Of a stretch of 12,485 bases of DNA, positions 1-6,316 are shown one piece after another (within the stretch, counting starts at the first letter, position 1; every line of letters begins with the position of its first letter). The DNA comes from an archaeon (lineage in GTDB: Archaea > Methanobacteriota > Methanobacteria > Methanobacteriales > Methanobacteriaceae): assembly GCA_024409185.1 (NCBI GenBank), contig JAKSUD010000008.1, positions 1-12,485 of the forward strand, read 5' to 3'. The notes under the pieces are model-generated. The model was not told where the DNA came from, did no database searches, and saw only the letters and a program-made list of their open reading frames with translations. The translations under genes were made by a program, and so were the position numbers.

Positions 1-70
1 TAGTATCATAAGAAAATAATAAAACAATAGATTATGTATTCGTTTCTAATAAAAACAAAAAGAAAAATTA

Positions 71-90
71 AAAAAATAATAAAAATTATT
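71..90 (-). terminator. Probable herA terminator overlapping the stop codon
   Basis: Read on the minus strand, a six-base-pair all-AT stem (75-80 with 85-90, four-base loop) starts inside the herA stop codon and runs straight into T-rich sequence (poly-A on the plus strand at 71-76, more A-rich sequence to position 50). The stem is weak, so the T-tract is the stronger part of the signal. Termination here is an inference. Confidence 0.4.
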
Positions 91-1603
91 AATAATCTCC
101 ACCTAAATCAAAGAACTCTTGATTGCTTTTTTTAAGTTCTTCTTCTTTAATTTCTAAAAATGAAGACCATTCATCAGTAATTTCAAGATCTCCACCAATT
201 TTACGACCTTTAAACTCATCAATTTTAACAAGAGTAGGTATTTTAGTCATAAGACCTAAAACCATAGCTTCACCAATATTTAATGAAGGTAATTGTTTTA
301 CAAGGTCTTCACTAAGACTTTCACTTGCTGTTTGAACATGTTTTTGGTCTTTTGGCTCAACAAGTCTAAGTATAATCATATTATTAGCTTGAGCTAAGGT
401 TTCTCCATCAACAGATTTTGGAGATTGACTTACTAAACAAAGACCTAAACCAAATTTACGACCTTCTCTTGCAATACGAGTAATCCAGTATTTAGAGTCA
501 GGATTACGGCTTTGAGGAGCTAAAATATGAGCTTCTTCAACAACAAAGAATACTGGGAATCTTAAAGTATCTTTATCATTGTATTTAACTGCTCTTTTTC
601 TACTTTTAAGAGATTGACGAAGAACATGAGATACTAAAACTTCAGCAGTATTTTCATCAACTTGTCCTAAATCAAGAATATTAGCTTTACCAACTTCAAG
701 TTTATTTAAAATATTACTTACATTTGTATTAAATAAACGGTCATATTTAATCTTTAAATCTTCAATTTTGTTAATAACATCCATAATCTTGCTTTTATCT
801 TTAGAATCAAACATATCCTCATCAAGATACCATTCATTTAAAATACTGAGCATAATTTCTAAAAAGTCTGTGGAAATAACTTCAGATTTTTGAATTTTAT
901 CATTTGCTTTTAAGAATGCTTTTCTAAAGAAACGTTCTTGAATAGCTGCATTAGAACCAATATTAGCTAATTTCTTAATTTCATTAAATTCCATATATTT
1001 TGGATTTACAATAGGTTCAATAATATTCACTTCACCATTTGAAAACTCAGCACCCGCATATTCAGAGTGCATATCAAAAATAAGAATACAAGCATTATAA
1101 TCAAGTAAACCATCAACAATTACAGAAACAGTATTTGATTTACCAGCACCAGTCATAGCTAAAATAGCTAAATGTCTTGATACCATTTTATTAACATCAA
1201 CACAGACTTCTACATCATCTTGAGATATTAAATGACCTAATTTTAAAGAGTTTTTCATTTTTAATATGGGATCTAAAATTTCTTTAGTAGCTAATTTAAG
1301 AGGAGTTCCTGGAGGTGCTGGAGTTCTTGGAAGTCTTAAATTATCATCTACATCACCAAGAATTGTAACTTTTCCTCTAATATATGAGTCATCCCCTTCG
1401 ATTTCTCTTATTTTAGCAATAGTATCTGGGTCATATATGTCATTATTTAATGAAACACTACCTCTAACCATAGATTCTATCATACCTAAAACACATTTTC
1501 CATCATATTCTAAAGTCACATATTCTCCTACTTTTGGTAAATCTTTAGATATGAAATTTACCTCTACAAGTGATGTCTCTCCAACACATCTTCCAATAAT
1601 CAT
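89..1603 (-). CDS. herA: HerA DNA translocase/helicase (HerA-FtsK ATPase)
   Basis: This is the hexameric ATPase that pumps DNA into the NurA nuclease during resection of double-strand-break ends, together with Mre11-Rad50 in other archaea. The 504-residue product has the family's usual length. Residues 1-90 look like the HAS-barrel domain (start MIIGRCVGETSLVEVNF). The ATPase core shows Walker A MTGAGKSNT at 150-158, FDMHSEYAG near 176-184, Walker B FFVVEEAHIL at 352-361, an arginine-rich RIAREGRKFG at 376-385 that fits the arginine-finger region, and SQSP at 392-395. The ATG is preceded by GAGGT (1611-1615) with seven bases of spacing. It lies 90 bp downstream of nurA in the same direction, so the pair is probably co-transcribed. 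mre11 and rad50 are not visible in this window. Confidence 0.95.
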   Translation of the reverse strand: MIIGRCVGETSLVEVNFISKDLPKVGEYVTLEYDGKCVLGMIESMVRGSVSLNNDIYDPDTIAKIREIEGDDSYIRGKVTILGDVDDNLRLPRTPAPPGTPLKLATKEILDPILKMKNSLKLGHLISQDDVEVCVDVNKMVSRHLAILAMTGAGKSNTVSVIVDGLLDYNACILIFDMHSEYAGAEFSNGEVNIIEPIVNPKYMEFNEIKKLANIGSNAAIQERFFRKAFLKANDKIQKSEVISTDFLEIMLSILNEWYLDEDMFDSKDKSKIMDVINKIEDLKIKYDRLFNTNVSNILNKLEVGKANILDLGQVDENTAEVLVSHVLRQSLKSRKRAVKYNDKDTLRFPVFFVVEEAHILAPQSRNPDSKYWITRIAREGRKFGLGLCLVSQSPKSVDGETLAQANNMIILRLVEPKDQKHVQTASESLSEDLVKQLPSLNIGEAMVLGLMTKIPTLVKIDEFKGRKIGGDLEITDEWSSFLEIKEEELKKSNQEFFDLGGDY

Positions 1604-1665
1604 TTTAATTACCTCAATTAGCTAATTTATAATAATTTAATCATTTAATAATCATTAATTTAAAG

Positions 1666-1693
1666 TTAATTAATAAAACTTAATTAATAAAAC
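1666..1693. repeat. Two tandem 14-bp repeats between nurA and herA
   Basis: The unit TTAATTAATAAAAC occurs twice with no gap (1666-1679, 1680-1693), and a third partial TTAATT runs into the nurA stop codon. No T-tract hairpin separates the two genes. The repeat may be replication slippage in AT-rich spacer; no function is evident. Confidence 0.6.
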
Positions 1694-2833
1694 TTAATTT
1701 AGCATTTCACGACCTGATTTTTCATAAAAACCAATAATCTTAGATAAACTACTAATATCTTTATTTTTAATAACAACTTCGTTGTGAGCTTTCTTTAAAA
1801 GATAAGGATAACCATCTACACTATCTCTTTTTAAATCAGATAAGATTTTTCTAATTTCATCTTCATCTGCTTTATAAGGCAGTTCAATTTTTATAATATT
1901 CTTAAAATCATCTAATCTTGCAAAGAATACAGTAAATACTAAGTTTCTAAAGAATTCATTTTCAACTGGAAACTCTCTTTTCATCTCAGTTGAGATATAT
2001 TTATAATAAGGTTTAGAAAATCCTGCTTTCTTACTAAACTTGTCTAAAATAGCCATATCCGGAACATTTGCATGTAATAAATCATTACTTGATGAAGTTT
2101 TAGAAATAGCTACTATTTTTCTTTCATTTTTAAGTAAATAAGACAATGTAAGAAGCTTTTCAATATTTTCTAAAAATAAAATTAAAGAATCTTCATCTAT
2201 TTCATTATTCTTTTCTTCAAAGTCATCTAAAGTTTTAGAGGTATTGTTAAAATCATCTAAAGTACTTGTTTTAACTCCAAATAGCTCTGGAAACTCTTCT
2301 TTAAATTTAGATGAAGATAATCCTAATGAATTATTTTGAATCTCATTTTCTAATTTTTCTCTAAATTTAGATATTATTTTTTCCTTATTTTCATTAGATA
2401 ATTTATTTTCTACAGGAAATGGACGTATTAAATCTCCCAAAAGAGATCCATCATCTAAATAACAATCAACATCATATTCATTAATTGTTTTAATTACATT
2501 TTTAAGCTCAAAAACACTCATAATATTTCTTAACCTATCTTCTAAAAAAGATTGATGAGGTAAAGTATCTAATTCAATTGATTCAATTTTTTCAAGTTTA
2601 TCTTGATAAATAAATGACACTGCTGAAACTGCATAAAAATTAAAGCTTAAATATTTCTTTTTGTTATAACTACCATCACCTGCAGCTATTTTAACATTAT
2701 TTCCACTTGGATTAATATTTTCTTCAAACCAAACTCTATCTACATCAATAGAATTAACTTTAGAAATCTCTTCTAAATTCTTATTAATTTGGCCTCTTTT
2801 CTTAATAGCTTCAGTATATAATGAATCTAACAT
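1694..2833 (-). CDS. nurA: NurA 5'-3' nuclease of DNA end resection
   Basis: NurA is a manganese-dependent single- and double-strand nuclease that works as a dimer docked on HerA. The 379-residue product shows the family's acidic active-site blocks: AAGDGSY near residues 50-56 (Asp53) and CYLDDGSLLGDL at 124-135 (Asp127/128). A glutamate in MSVFEL (about residue 109) is the likely third ligand. The C-terminal DGYPYLLKKAHNE carries the conserved histidine (His350). Residues about 180-220 are acidic and Asn/Ser-rich, and look like a variable linker. The upstream AAGG (2842-2845, eight bases away) is a weak ribosome-binding site, but no better start is nearby. The gene is followed in the same direction by herA, its functional partner, which strongly supports the call. 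Confidence 0.92.
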   Translation of the reverse strand: MLDSLYTEAIKKRGQINKNLEEISKVNSIDVDRVWFEENINPSGNNVKIAAGDGSYNKKKYLSFNFYAVSAVSFIYQDKLEKIESIELDTLPHQSFLEDRLRNIMSVFELKNVIKTINEYDVDCYLDDGSLLGDLIRPFPVENKLSNENKEKIISKFREKLENEIQNNSLGLSSSKFKEEFPELFGVKTSTLDDFNNTSKTLDDFEEKNNEIDEDSLILFLENIEKLLTLSYLLKNERKIVAISKTSSSNDLLHANVPDMAILDKFSKKAGFSKPYYKYISTEMKREFPVENEFFRNLVFTVFFARLDDFKNIIKIELPYKADEDEIRKILSDLKRDSVDGYPYLLKKAHNEVVIKNKDISSLSKIIGFYEKSGREMLN

Positions 2834-2981
2834 GATAAAAACCTTATTTTAGATTAAATTATTCACTTAAAAATGTTTTTATAATTAAAAAATTCTTCCT
2901 TACTTTAAATTAAATATCTAAAATTAATAAAAGTATCTAAAAAATTACAATAAAATATGAAATAAAAATAAAAAAAGTTAG

Positions 2982-3009
2982 AGAATAAAATCCTAAAGAA
3001 TAAAATCCT
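2982..3009. repeat. 13-bp direct repeat upstream of nurA
   Basis: AGAATAAAATCCT is present at 2982-2994 and again at 2997-3009, a period of 15 bases. It lies about 150-180 bp upstream of the nurA start, in the 229-bp spacer after GGGP synthase. It could be an operator or simple slippage. No convincing TATA box or terminator stands out in the rest of this spacer. Confidence 0.55.
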
Positions 3010-3062
3010 CATGAATAATTATAAAATCACTTTTAAAAATTAAAAATGGATTTAATAATCAA

Positions 3063-3812
3063 TTATAAACTTGCTTTTCTAATACCAGCAACAATTTCTT
3101 TGATTTTACCTTCAACATCATCGACTTCTTCTACAACAGTACCAGTTACGATAATGTCTCCACCTGCTTTAGCTGCCATGAAAGCTGCTTTAGCATCACG
3201 GATTCCTCCACCAACAGTAATAACCATGTTATCAGTTGCTTTTTTACAGTAAGCAATCATTTCAGGAGGAATAGGTTGATCAGCACCAGAACCTGCTTCA
3301 AGATAGAAATATCTCATACCTAAGTTTTCTGCAGCCATAACATAAATTGCAGCGATTTTTGGTTTGTTTCTTGGTATTAATCTTGCTTCTCCTACCCAGC
3401 CAACAGTTCCACCAGGTTCAGCTACAACATAACCCATAGGAATGAGTTCAACACCTGATTTTTTAACTGCAGGAGTAGATAAAGCTTGTGCACCAATAAT
3501 CCAGTAAGGATTGTTAGAGTTTAAATAACTCATAAAGAATAATGCATCTGCATATTTACTTACACCATTTGTATTACCTGGGAATAAAATAATAGGTAAA
3601 TCAATGTTTTCAGATAATGCTTTAGCAGTACTATCTAATGATTCTGAATCTACAGTAGAACCGCCTAACATTATACCATCAGAACCACCAGCAATTGCTG
3701 CTTTAGCTATTGCAACAGCATCTTCTGGAGTTTGTTCATCTGGATCAAGTAAAGTTAAATGAACCTTACGAGTTTTTAATATTTCACCAATATATTCTTC
3801 TACATTTTTCAT
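3063..3812 (-). CDS. (S)-3-O-geranylgeranylglyceryl phosphate synthase
   Basis: The enzyme joins geranylgeranyl diphosphate to sn-glycerol-1-phosphate, the first committed step of archaeal ether-lipid synthesis. The 249-residue product matches the family length. It is a TIM-barrel prenyltransferase with LTLLDPDE at 19-26 (Asp24, magnesium ligand), GGST at 50-53, YLEAGSGA at 170-177 and the phosphate-binding GGGIRD at 201-206 and VTGT at 222-225. I chose the ATG at 3812. GGG (3818-3820) sits five bases upstream within AAAAGGGATTTT, and the product then begins MKNVEEYIGEIL like its relatives. The frame is open to an ATG at 3881, but the extra 23 residues cover a hairpin and resemble no part of the family. 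HMG-CoA reductase of the same lipid pathway is encoded about 6 kb away on the same strand. Confidence 0.95.
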   Translation of the reverse strand: MKNVEEYIGEILKTRKVHLTLLDPDEQTPEDAVAIAKAAIAGGSDGIMLGGSTVDSESLDSTAKALSENIDLPIILFPGNTNGVSKYADALFFMSYLNSNNPYWIIGAQALSTPAVKKSGVELIPMGYVVAEPGGTVGWVGEARLIPRNKPKIAAIYVMAAENLGMRYFYLEAGSGADQPIPPEMIAYCKKATDNMVITVGGGIRDAKAAFMAAKAGGDIIVTGTVVEEVDDVEGKIKEIVAGIRKASL

Positions 3813-3825
3813 AAAATCCCTTTTA

Positions 3826-3848
3826 TTACTTTTAAATTTAAAAAGTAA
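3826..3848 (-). promoter_or_regulatory. Possible leader hairpin of GGGP synthase
   Basis: TTACTTTT (3826-3833) and AAAAGTAA (3841-3848) form an eight-base-pair stem with a seven-base loop. The hairpin lies just before the ribosome-binding site in the predicted 5' leader. The stem has only one G-C pair, so it may be chance in AT-rich DNA. Confidence 0.25.
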
Positions 3849-3906
3849 ATTAATTTCACAATTATCTATTAATTTTAACACACAATGAAAATAGATTAAA
3901 AATTAA

Positions 3907-3914
3907 TTTATATA
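3907..3914 (-). promoter_or_regulatory. Probable TATA box for GGGP synthase
   Basis: On the minus strand the sequence reads TATATAAA within TTAATATATAAATTAA. A start of transcription about 25 bp downstream, near 3880, would give a leader of about 70 bases. The match is good but AT-rich spacers give many such matches. Confidence 0.35.
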
Positions 3915-4090
3915 TTAATAATTAGTTGTATTTATTAGTATTTTAAACTTTTTATTATAACTAAAAAATAATAGAAAAAAATAGATGGTAAAATAAAAAA
4001 ATAAACTAAAAAATACCTAAAATAGACAGCAAAAATAATAAAAATATGATAAAAATAGATAAAATATATCGTGAAAATAGTATATAAAAT

Positions 4091-4131
4091 AAAAAAATAG
4101 CTAATTTATAAGAGAATATAAAATTCTCTTA
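4091..4131 (-). terminator. rpl40e terminator
   Basis: A nine-base-pair stem (4109-4117 with 4123-4131) has a five-base loop, ATAAA on the plus strand. On the minus strand a run of seven T follows (poly-A at 4091-4097). It begins 21 bp after the rpl40e stop. Loop and inner stem are identical to the terminator of the MATE gene at 11851-11869. Confidence 0.65.
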
Positions 4132-4152
4132 AATAGAAAATAGACAGTAAAT

Positions 4153-4299
4153 CTATCCTCTTGGTTCTTTAGCTTTGTATCTTAAACCTTTGTAACCACA
4201 TTTTCTGCAAGTAGTAGCTCCAGCAGGGTTACGTGCGTTACATTTTAAACAGATTTTTACATTAAACATTCTGTTTTCAGCTTCTTCAAATCTTGCCAT
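4153..4299 (-). CDS. rpl40e: Large ribosomal subunit protein L40e (eL40)
   Basis: A 48-residue zinc-binding protein of the archaeal large ribosomal subunit, the counterpart of the ribosomal part of eukaryotic ubiquitin-L40 fusions. The product begins [20 protein letters not shown] and ends [11 protein letters not shown]. It has four zinc-ligand cysteines, Cys17, Cys20, Cys31 and Cys34 (C-x2-C-x10-C-x2-C), and is otherwise rich in basic residues. A perfect GGAGG (4307-4311) lies seven bases before the ATG, the strongest ribosome-binding site in the window, which fits a highly expressed gene. It lies 259 bp downstream of tsr3, a ribosome-maturation gene in the same direction, and is followed by a clear terminator. 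There is no ubiquitin-like part, as expected in archaea. Confidence 0.95.
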   Translation of the reverse strand: MARFEEAENRMFNVKICLKCNARNPAGATTCRKCGYKGLRYKAKEPRG

Positions 4300-4347
4300 T
4301 ATTAATCCTCCATAACCTGTTTAATTAATCAATATAATAACTTCAGT

Positions 4348-4399
4348 AAAAATTCACAAGAAGAACAATCCCATATGACTATATAATGTTCTTTGAATT
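4348..4399 (-). promoter_or_regulatory. Two-part hairpin with T-tract upstream of rpl40e
   Basis: AATTCA (4351-4356) pairs with TGAATT (4394-4399), and AAGAACA (4361-4367) pairs with TGTTCTT (4387-4393), giving 13 base pairs with a four-base bulge and a 19-base loop. On the minus strand a run of five T follows the stem. The structure lies about 50 bases before the rpl40e start. It may be a late tsr3 terminator, an attenuator or a leader element of the ribosomal protein gene. The sequence alone does not decide. Confidence 0.4.
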
Positions 4400-4467
4400 G
4401 ATAGTAAAAGTCAATGAAATAGCTAATACATAATCATAACTATTAATAAAATATATGATTATAATAG

Positions 4468-4475
4468 TATTTAAA
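4468..4475 (-). promoter_or_regulatory. Candidate TATA box for rpl40e
   Basis: The minus strand reads TTTAAATA within AACATTTAAATACTA. Transcription would start near 4445 and give a leader of about 145 bases containing the hairpin at 4348-4399. A second candidate, ATTATATAG at about 4380-4388, would give a leader of about 55 bases and lies inside that hairpin. Confidence 0.35.
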
Positions 4476-4558
4476 TGTTAGCTTAAATCTTAGTTATAAA
4501 TCAGCCAAAAAGAGCAAAATAGTAAAAAATAGTAATATTTTAAGTGAAATAATAAAAT

Positions 4559-5077
4559 TTATTTACTATGTTCTTCTAAGAAATCATTTTGGATTTTAAC
4601 TACTTCTTCGCTTGTTTCAACAGAACTATATGCTTCAAGAAGATCATAATTCATCTCAATAAATGAATGACCCCATTTAAAACCATCCATAATATAATTA
4701 GCTTCTTCTTTAAAACCAGTAATATACAAAGTAGCTGCAACTGCCTCATTAGTTGATAAAATACAAGGTTTTCCAAAATTAACTGGATTTGCAGCTATTA
4801 AAAAAGGAAGAGATCTATGATATTTTGAAAGTGAAAAGAAAGTAGCAGAAGAAGATATTTTATTCCAAGAACAATCAAGCCCCACAACACCTTTTTTCTC
4901 TACAAGTCCTTTATCTTCCATTGAAACTGCCTTCTCAGCAAAAGGATTTAAAACAACAGCACCACGAGGAATTTGATGTATTTTATAAACTATCCTACAT
5001 TTACCTTGTTTTTCCATTTTAGAACTTGTACATTTCTTTTTATCACATTCATTAGCATGAAATACAGTAACTTTCAT
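4559..5077 (-). CDS. tsr3: Tsr3-family rRNA aminocarboxypropyltransferase (DUF367)
   Basis: Tsr3 moves the aminocarboxypropyl group of S-adenosylmethionine onto a hypermodified (pseudo)uridine in helix 31 of small-subunit rRNA, late in ribosome assembly. The 172-residue product shows the N-terminal MKVTVFHANECDKKKCTS block, GLDCSWNK near residues 67-74, the RSLPFLIAANPVNFGKP block, LSTNEAVAATLYI, and FKWGHSFIEMN near the C-terminus. All are family signatures of this SPOUT-like fold. I chose the ATG at 5077, preceded by GTGAT (5081-5085). A longer reading from 5146 would add 23 hydrophobic residues that do not belong to the family. The gene lies between a membrane protein gene 75 bp upstream and rpl40e downstream, all in one direction. 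Whether the archaeal target is pseudouridine or uridine cannot be seen here. Confidence 0.92.
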   Translation of the reverse strand: MKVTVFHANECDKKKCTSSKMEKQGKCRIVYKIHQIPRGAVVLNPFAEKAVSMEDKGLVEKKGVVGLDCSWNKISSSATFFSLSKYHRSLPFLIAANPVNFGKPCILSTNEAVAATLYITGFKEEANYIMDGFKWGHSFIEMNYDLLEAYSSVETSEEVVKIQNDFLEEHSK

Positions 5078-5152
5078 ATTATCACAAAAAAATATTAATA
5101 AGAAACTAAAAATTAAATTAAAATCTAATAAATAAATTAAAAGCAATTTAAT

Positions 5153-5812
5153 TTAATATGTGAAATTTGGATTTGATTTAACTTCATCAATTTCTTTAAC
5201 AATTTCAGGAATATCAGATTCTTGAAGTCCTAAAACTTCATGTAATTTAGGAGCTTTAGAGTTATCTTTAAATGAAATACTCTTTAATAAGGATTCTACA
5301 TAATTTTTATATAAATCACAGAATAAAGAACCATCACATTTAATTTTATTAGAAGAGGAAATAATATAAATTATAACAGAAGCTCCATTATTATCTGCTT
5401 GACAAACATATACATTCATTACAGAAGAATTATCAGTTGAATTAGTATTAGTAGTTGGAACCGCTTGAGAATAATAAATATTCCATGAAACTCCATTAAT
5501 ATCTCTTACCTCTGGCCTACCTAAACCTTGAATAGAATAAAGATCCATTAAAACAGAACCATTTTTAACACAAGACATATTATATTCTATAAAATTAACT
5601 TTATCAACATAAGAATCTGTCCATTCTGAATTATTAAGAGAAGAATCGATTGGCTTTTTAGTAACATTACCAGTAAATGTTCCACTTATAAAATTATTAT
5701 TAAATTCAGTTTTTTCACTAAAATCAAAGCAACCTAAAGCATAAGCTCCAATTATAGCAACAATTACAACAATAATAGCAATAATTACTATATGTTTCTT
5801 TTCTAATTTCAT
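5153..5812 (-). CDS. Membrane-anchored extracytoplasmic protein with seven N-glycosylation sequons
   Basis: I do not recognise a family with confidence. The 219-residue product has a basic N-terminus (MKLEKKH) and a strongly hydrophobic helix at about 8-27, fitting an uncleaved signal anchor with the rest outside the cell. The outer part carries seven N-x-S/T sequons (Asn49, 60, 78, 84, 124, 128, 216), as in glycosylated archaeal surface proteins, with a Thr/Asn/Ser-rich stretch at 118-132. The mixed pattern around GVSWNIYYSQA, MNVYVCQAD and VESLLKSISF loosely recalls small PsbP/DcrB-like lipoprotein domains, which is only an impression. ALGC at 25-28 resembles a lipobox, but a lipoprotein route is not established for these archaea. 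GGAGGT (5818-5823) lies five bases before the ATG. It precedes tsr3 by 75 bp and may share its transcript. Confidence 0.75.
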   Translation of the reverse strand: MKLEKKHIVIIAIIVVIVAIIGAYALGCFDFSEKTEFNNNFISGTFTGNVTKKPIDSSLNNSEWTDSYVDKVNFIEYNMSCVKNGSVLMDLYSIQGLGRPEVRDINGVSWNIYYSQAVPTTNTNSTDNSSVMNVYVCQADNNGASVIIYIISSSNKIKCDGSLFCDLYKNYVESLLKSISFKDNSKAPKLHEVLGLQESDIPEIVKEIDEVKSNPNFTY

Positions 5813-5856
5813 AATTAACCTCCAAATAAGGAATAATTTTAAAATATGTTTATAAC

Positions 5857-5892
5857 AATATTATATTTAATATTATACTTAATATTATACTT
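5857..5892. repeat. Three tandem 12-bp repeats in a divergent promoter region
   Basis: Copies are AATATTATATTT (5857-5868), AATATTATACTT (5869-5880) and AATATTATACTT (5881-5892); the first differs at one base. The array lies directly downstream of the minus-strand TATA box at 5902-5909, so it would cover the transcription start of the membrane protein gene. It could bind a regulator or have arisen by slippage. Confidence 0.8.
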
Positions 5893-5901
5893 AACCTAAT
5901 A

Positions 5902-5909
5902 TATATAAA
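5902..5909 (-). promoter_or_regulatory. TATA box for the membrane protein/tsr3 unit
   Basis: The minus strand reads TTTATATA, an exact match to the archaeal TATA consensus. Transcription would start near 5880, inside the 12-bp repeats, giving a leader of about 68 bases. Confidence 0.5.
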
Positions 5910-5960
5910 TATCAAAATGAATAGAAATAATATTAAGTCTAATAAACACTAAAGGACTAT

Positions 5961-5974
5961 GGAAATTTAAAATA
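5961..5974 (+). promoter_or_regulatory. Candidate BRE/TATA for the zinc-ribbon gene
   Basis: GGAAATTTAAAATA resembles a purine-rich BRE followed by a TATA box. A start near 5995 would leave about 32 bases before the ATG, including AGGTGAT. AT-richness makes chance matches common. Confidence 0.35.
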
Positions 5975-6026
5975 AATTCATAAAGCTAAAATTTGTTTAT
6001 TAGAACTTAAAAACAGGTGATTATTT

Positions 6027-6182
6027 ATGTGTAGTGCTGGAGGCCCTATGGCTGAACTTTCAATGAAAAAATTGAAAACTAAAAAATATAAATGTCTTGA
6101 CTGTGGAAATGACTTTAAAGGCTTAGGTAAAAAGGTTATTTGTCCTTCTTGCCAAAGTGAAAATGTTGAATGTAAAGAATAA
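6027..6182 (+). CDS. Small zinc-ribbon protein, 51 residues
   Basis: A short but convincing gene: AGGTGAT (6015-6021) lies five bases before the ATG and a strong hairpin terminator begins at its stop codon. The product starts MCSAGGPMAELSMKKLK, and then forms a zinc ribbon, YKCLDCGNDF at 21-30 and VICPSCQSENVEC at 37-49. Its four ligands are Cys23, Cys26, Cys39 and Cys42, with further cysteines at positions 2 and 49. The spacing recalls rubredoxin- and FmdB-like knuckles, but it does not match RNA polymerase subunit P or a ribosomal protein I know. A role in nucleic-acid or protein binding is possible but not shown. Internal ATGs at codons 8 and 13 lack ribosome-binding sites. It is the first of three plus-strand genes. 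Confidence 0.85.
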   Translation: MCSAGGPMAELSMKKLKTKKYKCLDCGNDFKGLGKKVICPSCQSENVECKE

Positions 6183-6228
6183 ATTTACTTTAATAAATCA
6201 ATTATATTTAATTTATTAGTAAATTTTT
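6181..6228 (+). terminator. Strong hairpin terminator starting in the zinc-ribbon stop codon
   Basis: AAATTTACT (6181-6189) pairs with AGTAAATTT (6218-6226) and AATAAAT (6192-6198) with ATTTATT (6211-6217). This gives 16 base pairs with a two-base bulge and a 12-base loop, ending in five T (6224-6228) and more T-rich sequence. The first two stem bases belong to the TAA stop. Confidence 0.65.
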
Positions 6229-6273
6229 ACTTTACATTATTTTATTAAAAATTAAATAAAAAAACTCTTAATT

Positions 6274-6281
6274 TTTATATT
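6274..6281 (+). promoter_or_regulatory. Candidate TATA box for the 154-residue gene
   Basis: TTTATATT lies about 40 bases before the ATG at 6317. A start about 25 bases downstream would leave a leader of only about 12 bases, which fits the lack of a clear ribosome-binding site. Confidence 0.35.
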
Positions 6282-6316
6282 TTAACTTTTTTTAAACTTA
6301 ATTAATCTAAGATAAT

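Larger units (their letters stand above)
3813..4152. other. 340-bp spacer between rpl40e and GGGP synthase
   Basis: The spacer is extremely AT-rich and holds no plausible gene. At its right end is the rpl40e terminator (4091-4131), and at its left end the likely GGGP synthase promoter and leader. AAAATAGACAG occurs at 4019-4029 and again at 4137-4147, and shorter AAAATAGA pieces lie between them. I assign them no function. Confidence 0.6.

Noticed and set aside
123-335. Plus-strand open frame inside herA
   Set aside because: Antisense shadow of a clear HerA coding region; Ser/Leu-rich with no ribosome-binding site.
1266-1625. Plus-strand open frame of 119 codons opposite the herA 5' end
   Set aside because: Antisense shadow of the HAS-barrel coding region; no recognisable protein features.
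2905-3012. 35-residue Phe-rich minus-strand reading frame upstream of nurA
   Set aside because: Its composition follows from T-rich DNA, it contains the direct repeat, and no ribosome-binding site lies at a proper distance.
3046-3252. Plus-strand open frame opposite the GGGP synthase 3' end
   Set aside because: Antisense shadow with Ser/Thr/Ala-rich composition and no ribosome-binding site.
3813-3881. N-terminal extension of GGGP synthase to an ATG at 3881
   Set aside because: The extra 23 residues are not family-like, the region holds a leader hairpin, and the ATG at 3812 has its own GGG ribosome-binding site and gives the usual length.
3960-4150. Recurring AAAATAGA-type words that look like degenerate repeats or a CRISPR-like array
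   Set aside because: Unit length and spacing are irregular, only one 11-mer recurs exactly, and the words are expected in DNA this AT-rich.
5078-5146. Hydrophobic N-terminal extension of Tsr3, resembling a signal peptide
   Set aside because: Tsr3 is cytoplasmic and starts with the MKVTVFHANECDKKKC block. GTGAT lies directly before the ATG at 5077, and the hydrophobic run is what AT-rich spacer DNA encodes by chance.
5729-5740. Lipobox-like ALGC after the hydrophobic helix of the 219-residue protein
   Set aside because: The usual bacterial lipoprotein machinery is not established in Methanobacteriales, so a simple signal anchor is the safer reading.
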